From Cyclobacteriaceae bacterium (GTDB lineage Bacteria > Bacteroidota > Bacteroidia > Cytophagales > Cyclobacteriaceae): 11,125 nucleotides of DNA. How positions within the stretch are numbered: the first letter of the stretch is position 1; each line of letters opens with the position of its first letter. The position numbers were made by a program, and so were the translations under genes. A model generated the notes under the pieces. That model worked only from the letters and a program-made list of their open reading frames with translations, searched no databases and was not told the DNA's origin. The stretch spans positions 1 through 11,125 of the forward strand of contig JALOMN010000039.1 in the NCBI GenBank assembly GCA_025455445.1, written 5' to 3'. Below, piece by piece: positions 7,319-11,125 of the stretch.

Positions 7319-9814
7319 ATGAAGAAGTTTATCATTCTTCTTGCTGTACTCATAGTTGCTTATTCTTCGTTTTCTCAAAACCTATTATCTCAGGAGCAGG
7401 CAGCGCGCAAATTCACAGCCGCTGTTGATCTATTAGATCATAATCAATATGGGGCAGCACGAAATGCATTTTCCGATTACTTGTTGCTTACTGAGCAAAA
7501 TGATGCCCGCAGGTTAGAGGCTGAGTATTACCTGGCTGTATGCGCGCTCAATTTATACCATGGTGATGCAGAAAAGCTAATTGAGGATTTTATTATTGAA
7601 AATCCACTTCACCCTAAATCAATCACTGCCAATTATGACCTGGCCAATTTTTATTACACAGAAAAGAATTATAAAAAGGCTTCTCTATTCTATAATAAAA
7701 TAGATTTTCAGGCATTGACTTCAGAGCAGCAAAACCTGGGGAGATTTCGATGGGGGTATAGTTTATTTAACCAGCGTCTTTTAAAAGAATCACTCGAGCA
7801 GTTCAATAAGATTAAATCATCAGGAGGTACTTACGGACCAGCATCGAGCTACTATGCAGGATTTGTAGAATATAGCCTTGCCGATTATTCGAATGCATTA
7901 ACAGACTTGAAACGAGCAGAACAAAATCAAGCCTATGCAAAAGTAGTTCCATACCTTATCGCCAATGTATACTATAAGCAACAGAATTATGATGAATTGC
8001 TTGCCTATGCCTCTAAAGTTTCGGGCATGGAAGGAATCAATAACAAACAGGAGATTGCATTGCTTGCAGCGGAAGCATACTATAAAAAGAAAGATTATAA
8101 GAATGCACTCAATGGTTATAACGAATTTCTTAATGGGAAAGAAGATAAGGCAAACAGGGGCGTTTTGCTTCGTGCCGGATTTTCTGCCTACACGCTGGGA
8201 GACAACCCTACCGCCACAAAATATCTTAGAAACTCAGCAAGCAGCGGTGACTCGATAGGATTTTATTCTTCTTATTATCTGGGCGCACTATACCTAAAAC
8301 AAAATCAAAAACCATTAGCCGCTACCGCATTTGATGTGGCACGCAAATTCAAAGCCGACCCTAAACTGGTTGAAGAGAGCACCTATCAATACGCAAAGGT
8401 TACGTACGATTTGGGAAAGCCCGATTTGGCAATTACTGAATTTGAAAACCTGTTGGTAGCTTTTCCAAAAAGTGTGCATGTTGATGAGATAAAAGAATTG
8501 CTTTCACAGGCTTACGTCAATGCTTCGAATTTTAATAAGGCGATAGAATATATAGAATCTATGCCTAAGCGAAGCCCCGCGGTTGACAGGGCATTTCAAA
8601 AAGCAACGCTGTTAAAGGGCATGGAGTACTTCAACAAAGAGGATTATCCTGCTGCGGTAGATTTTTTTGAGAAGTCATTAAGATTTCCCATCGATCCACA
8701 ATATGTTGCTGAAGCCAGTTTCTGGAATGGAGAGGCCTATTCAATCGGGAAGAAATATGATCAGGCAGCACAAAATTACTTACGCATTGTAGGAATGGCC
8801 AGTTCAGTACCTTCTGATTTAATGGTCAGCGCGCGTTATGGTCTGGGCTATGCTTATTTCAATCAACAACAATACGACAGAGCACTTTTTAATTTTAAAG
8901 AATTTGTAAATAAATCCGGCCCGGGCCAACTCAACTTAGATGATGGTTTATTGCGCCTTGCCGACTGTTACTATGTTTCAAAATCGTATCAGGATGCTTT
9001 GCTTACCTATCGTAAAGTATTTCCGATGAAATCGCCAGACGCGGATTATGCACATATGCAAGCAGCTGTGATACTGGGTATACTTCGCAATTACCAGGAA
9101 GCAGTCGCGGAACTGGATTTTGTAATTCGAAATTATCCGCAATCTAGATTTACAGATGAAGTGCTCTTTGCAAAAGCTCAAATTGATTTTGAACAAGGAA
9201 ATTATGCCCCAGCGGTTGTCTCCTATACTCAATTGCTCCAGCAATTCCCTTCATCAAAATTTGCTCCGTATGCATATACACGAAGGGCGGCATCAAATTA
9301 TAATTTAAAGGATTATAATAAAACAGCGGAGGACTATATCACAGCTATAGAGAACTATCCCAGTCACCCCGCTACCAATGATATTTTATTGCAATTGCAG
9401 GAAGCACTTAACCTGGCAGGTCGCTCTTCAGAATTTGATTCCTATTTATCAAAATTTAAAACGGCTAATCCGGGTTCAAAGGGAATCGAATCCGTAGAGT
9501 ACGAGTCGGCAAAAAATCTGTACTTCAATCAGGATTATACAAATGCGATTAGAAGCCTTTCAGCATATACGAGAAATTATCCGTCAAGCCCAAGGGTAAA
9601 TGAAGCGAACTACTATCTCGCAGAATCTTATTATCGCATCAAGGATAATGACAAGGCACTTAAGATTTATCAAGAGCTTTCACTTGATAAGAGCTTTTTA
9701 TTTGCTAACAAGGTGATAGGCAGATTGGCTGAAATTGAGTTTAAAGTTGGTCGCTATAATCTGGCAATTCCCTATTTCCACCAGCTATCCAGGCTTGCGG
9801 CTAGCTCAATATGA
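7319..9814 (+). CDS. Exported TPR-repeat protein, N-terminal part of an interrupted gene
   Basis: 831 residues before an early stop. The N-terminus is a signal peptide (KKFIILLAVLIVAYSSFSQ, cut near residue 20); it has no lipobox cysteine, so a soluble periplasmic protein is expected. From about residue 30 to the end it is a nearly continuous array of tetratricopeptide repeats, many ending in FP or YP and resembling the BamD/CpoB style (for example YPQSRFTDEVLFAKAQ and FPSSKFAPYAYTRR). TPR arrays of this kind bind partner proteins, but its partner is unknown. The frame ends at TGA 9812-9814 in LSRLAASSI, in mid-repeat, while matching TPR sequence continues in a different frame to 10295. The intact gene was therefore about 1,000 residues. 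An outer-membrane barrel-like gene follows, probably in the same operon. Expression likely starts from the TACTTTTG promoter at 7226. Confidence 0.85.
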   Translation: MKKFIILLAVLIVAYSSFSQNLLSQEQAARKFTAAVDLLDHNQYGAARNAFSDYLLLTEQNDARRLEAEYYLAVCALNLYHGDAEKLIEDFIIENPLHPKSITANYDLANFYYTEKNYKKASLFYNKIDFQALTSEQQNLGRFRWGYSLFNQRLLKESLEQFNKIKSSGGTYGPASSYYAGFVEYSLADYSNALTDLKRAEQNQAYAKVVPYLIANVYYKQQNYDELLAYASKVSGMEGINNKQEIALLAAEAYYKKKDYKNALNGYNEFLNGKEDKANRGVLLRAGFSAYTLGDNPTATKYLRNSASSGDSIGFYSSYYLGALYLKQNQKPLAATAFDVARKFKADPKLVEESTYQYAKVTYDLGKPDLAITEFENLLVAFPKSVHVDEIKELLSQAYVNASNFNKAIEYIESMPKRSPAVDRAFQKATLLKGMEYFNKEDYPAAVDFFEKSLRFPIDPQYVAEASFWNGEAYSIGKKYDQAAQNYLRIVGMASSVPSDLMVSARYGLGYAYFNQQQYDRALFNFKEFVNKSGPGQLNLDDGLLRLADCYYVSKSYQDALLTYRKVFPMKSPDADYAHMQAAVILGILRNYQEAVAELDFVIRNYPQSRFTDEVLFAKAQIDFEQGNYAPAVVSYTQLLQQFPSSKFAPYAYTRRAASNYNLKDYNKTAEDYITAIENYPSHPATNDILLQLQEALNLAGRSSEFDSYLSKFKTANPGSKGIESVEYESAKNLYFNQDYTNAIRSLSAYTRNYPSSPRVNEANYYLAESYYRIKDNDKALKIYQELSLDKSFLFANKVIGRLAEIEFKVGRYNLAIPYFHQLSRLAASSI

Positions 9815-10295
9815 TTCCGCAACAAGATTTGCAGAATTGATAATTGAAAAAGGTGCAGTTAATGCAGGAGCCATCAATAAAGCATCCTTATATCTGGGTA
9901 AAGCAGCTATGAGTAAAGGTGATTATAATCTGGCAAAGGATGAGTTTTTAAATACTCTTAATTCTGCACAGGATGAGTATGGTGCCGAGGCAAAGTATTT
10001 GTTGGGTGAAATTCAATACCTGAGCAAAGAATACAAGCAATGCTATGAAACCCTGATTAGTCTCAATACTGATTTTGCAGCATATCCCGAATGGGTAGGG
10101 AAGTCTTTCTTATTGCTCTCAGATTACTTTATGGCGGTAGGAGATACGTTTCAGGCCAAGGCAACCTTAAATTCTTTAATCGAGAATTTTCCGCAGGAAG
10201 ATGTGAAAGTGATTGCCAGAGATAAGCTGAAGAAAATATCACAAGCCGAGGTAAACAAGCAAAATGCAATCAAGGCAGATTCTTTGGATAATTAA
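9735..10295 (+). pseudogene. C-terminal part of the interrupted TPR protein, shifted frame
   Basis: This open frame carries the missing end of the TPR protein. Real homologous-looking sequence starts about position 9795-9807 (RLAQYDSATRFAELIIEKG) and continues through GAINKASLYLGKAAMSKGDYN, YLLGEIQYLSKEYKQC, GKSFLLLSDYF and FQAKATLNSLIENFP to a charged tail ending at 10295. The first 24 or so residues from ATG 9735 are an out-of-frame reading of the upstream TPR sequence and are not expected to be genuine. It has no signal peptide of its own, so an independent product would stay in the cytoplasm; an internal restart at ATG 9909 is conceivable but unsupported. The best reading is one gene, 7319-10295, broken by a small deletion. 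The next gene starts 6 bp after its stop. Confidence 0.75.
9793..9814 (+). other. Frameshift/deletion junction in the TPR gene
   Basis: At 9790-9806 the two frames cross: frame one reads LSRLAASSI then stop, frame two reads GLRLAQYDSA. Both read an RLA triplet, from near-duplicate words GGCTTGC and GGCTAGC lying side by side. The equivalent TPR tyrosines (YNLAIPYF and YDSATRFA) are 55 nt apart, whereas one TPR unit needs about 102 nt, so roughly 47 bp (a non-multiple of three) seem to be missing. Confidence 0.65.
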
Positions 10296-10301
10296 TAAAG
10301 C

Positions 10302-11125
10302 ATGATTTCAATGACAAGAATATATTTATCAATCATCAAAATTTTATCCTTCATGGTGGTGCTTACCTTCAGCACCAGCAATGCAATCGCCCAGGAAAAG
10401 GAAAAGTGGGGTGAAGGTGAAATTGAAAAAGTAGAAATTGAGATTGTAAAGGAAAAGCAGATCTCACTTCCTGCTGCGAATCGTAATTTTATTAAAGTGC
10501 CTCCTCGTCCGGCAGAACCAATTAAACCGGAAATCACGTACGATTTTCAAAATTTAAATTTTGCTGTTAATGATTATAACCCGGCCATCCGACCATTGAG
10601 ATTGCAACAAGAGCCAATTTCTAAATTATACAACAACTTCATCAGTGGTGGTTTTGGAAATTATTTATCGCCCATGTTACAGGGGAACTTCACTAATAAA
10701 AGAAGTAAAGAAAAATTCTACGGACTTGAGTTTTTCCATCAGAGTTTTGGAACGGGACCGGTAGATGGAAAAAATTCGGCTAGCGGAAATACAGAGTTTT
10801 CACTATTCGGAAAATCATTTGGAAAATATGGCAACGTAGCGGGGCGCCTTGGAGTAGAGAATTTTTCAAATCGATTTTATGGCTATAAGCCAGATCCCAA
10901 TGTTAATCAAACTGCTGATAAGCAAGCTTATTCTATTATCAACCTGGCAGCCGAGGTAGAAAGCAAAGACGTATCGGATTTTAATTTTAATCTTTTGGGT
11001 GGCTTCAGCTATTTGTCTGATAAATTTGCTGCATCAGAAAGTGAGGTAAGCCTTAATTTTAAGAGTAAATACAACATCTCAGATGAACAAAAAATCATTC
11101 TTAATTCAGACTATTTTTTAATCGC
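10302..11125 (+). CDS. Outer-membrane beta-barrel-like protein, 3'-truncated by the window edge
   Basis: Open from ATG 10302 to the window end (274 codons seen). A second in-frame ATG lies at 10311; either start yields a signal peptide with a hydrophobic core LSFMVVLTFS and a likely cut after NAIA. A charged, then proline-rich stretch follows (EKEKWGEGEIEKVEIEI, later KVPPRPAEPIKPEI). From about residue 105 there are alternating amphipathic strands with glycine and aromatic residues (NNFISGGFGNYLSPMLQGNF, EFFHQSFGTGPVDGKNSASG, RFYGYKPD), as in beta barrels of Bacteroidota TonB-receptor-like outer-membrane proteins. No TonB box or plug domain is evident in the visible part, so I do not call a transporter. 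It starts 6 bp after the end of the TPR gene; the pair probably works together at the outer membrane. Confidence 0.8.
   Translation, partial: MISMTRIYLSIIKILSFMVVLTFSTSNAIAQEKEKWGEGEIEKVEIEIVKEKQISLPAANRNFIKVPPRPAEPIKPEITYDFQNLNFAVNDYNPAIRPLRLQQEPISKLYNNFISGGFGNYLSPMLQGNFTNKRSKEKFYGLEFFHQSFGTGPVDGKNSASGNTEFSLFGKSFGKYGNVAGRLGVENFSNRFYGYKPDPNVNQTADKQAYSIINLAAEVESKDVSDFNFNLLGGFSYLSDKFAASESEVSLNFKSKYNISDEQKIILNSDYFLI

Noticed and set aside
9735..9806. A genuine independent small gene starting at ATG 9735
   Set aside because: The first part is an alternate-frame reading of in-phase TPR sequence; TPR-like residues only begin near the junction at about 9795.

Overview
The window looks like chromosomal DNA from a member of the Bacteroidota, probably a Cytophagales-like organism. 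The evidence is a secreted protein with a type IX secretion (T9SS) C-terminal sorting domain, an AT-rich and largely Shine-Dalgarno-free style, a TAnnTTTG-type promoter box, and a paired periplasmic TPR protein and outer-membrane protein of a kind seen in this phylum. I see no rRNA, tRNA, CRISPR array, insertion sequence or phage gene. This is an inference from reading the sequence, with no database search.

Layout. (1) Positions 1-1649 (+) hold the 3' part of a large secreted T9SS cargo protein with a jelly-roll-like domain, a cysteine-less thioredoxin/Omp28-like domain and a sorting domain. (2) Positions 1633-4945 (-) hold a two-gene signalling operon, transcribed response regulator first: an NtrC-type sigma-54 activator, then a soluble PAS hybrid histidine kinase with its own receiver and Hpt domains. 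The kinase gene ends inside the end of the cargo gene (17 bp tail-to-tail overlap). (3) After a 127-bp divergent gap, positions 5073-7140 (+) hold a tight three-gene run: a small TerB-like helical protein, a minimal rhomboid protease, and holA (DNA polymerase III delta). (4) After a 178-bp gap carrying a good Bacteroidota-type promoter, positions 7319-11125 (+) hold a very large exported TPR protein followed 6 bp later by an outer-membrane beta-barrel-like protein that runs off the window end.

The TPR gene is interrupted. Its reading frame closes at 9814, but the same protein plainly continues in another frame to 10295. The repeat phase at the junction is too short by about half a TPR unit, so this looks like a deletion of roughly 45-55 bp with frameshift rather than a single-base error. 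Near-identical GGCTTGC and GGCTAGC words sit at the junction.

Functionally, the two-component pair could form a complete His-Asp-His-Asp relay (kinase His148, receiver Asp439, Hpt His580, regulator Asp57) ending in sigma-54 promoter activation. The TPR/outer-membrane pair looks like an envelope module of unknown role. I found no clearly new defence or mobile system. The most notable points are the broken TPR gene, the redox-dead thioredoxin-like domain in the T9SS cargo, and the TPR-barrel pair.
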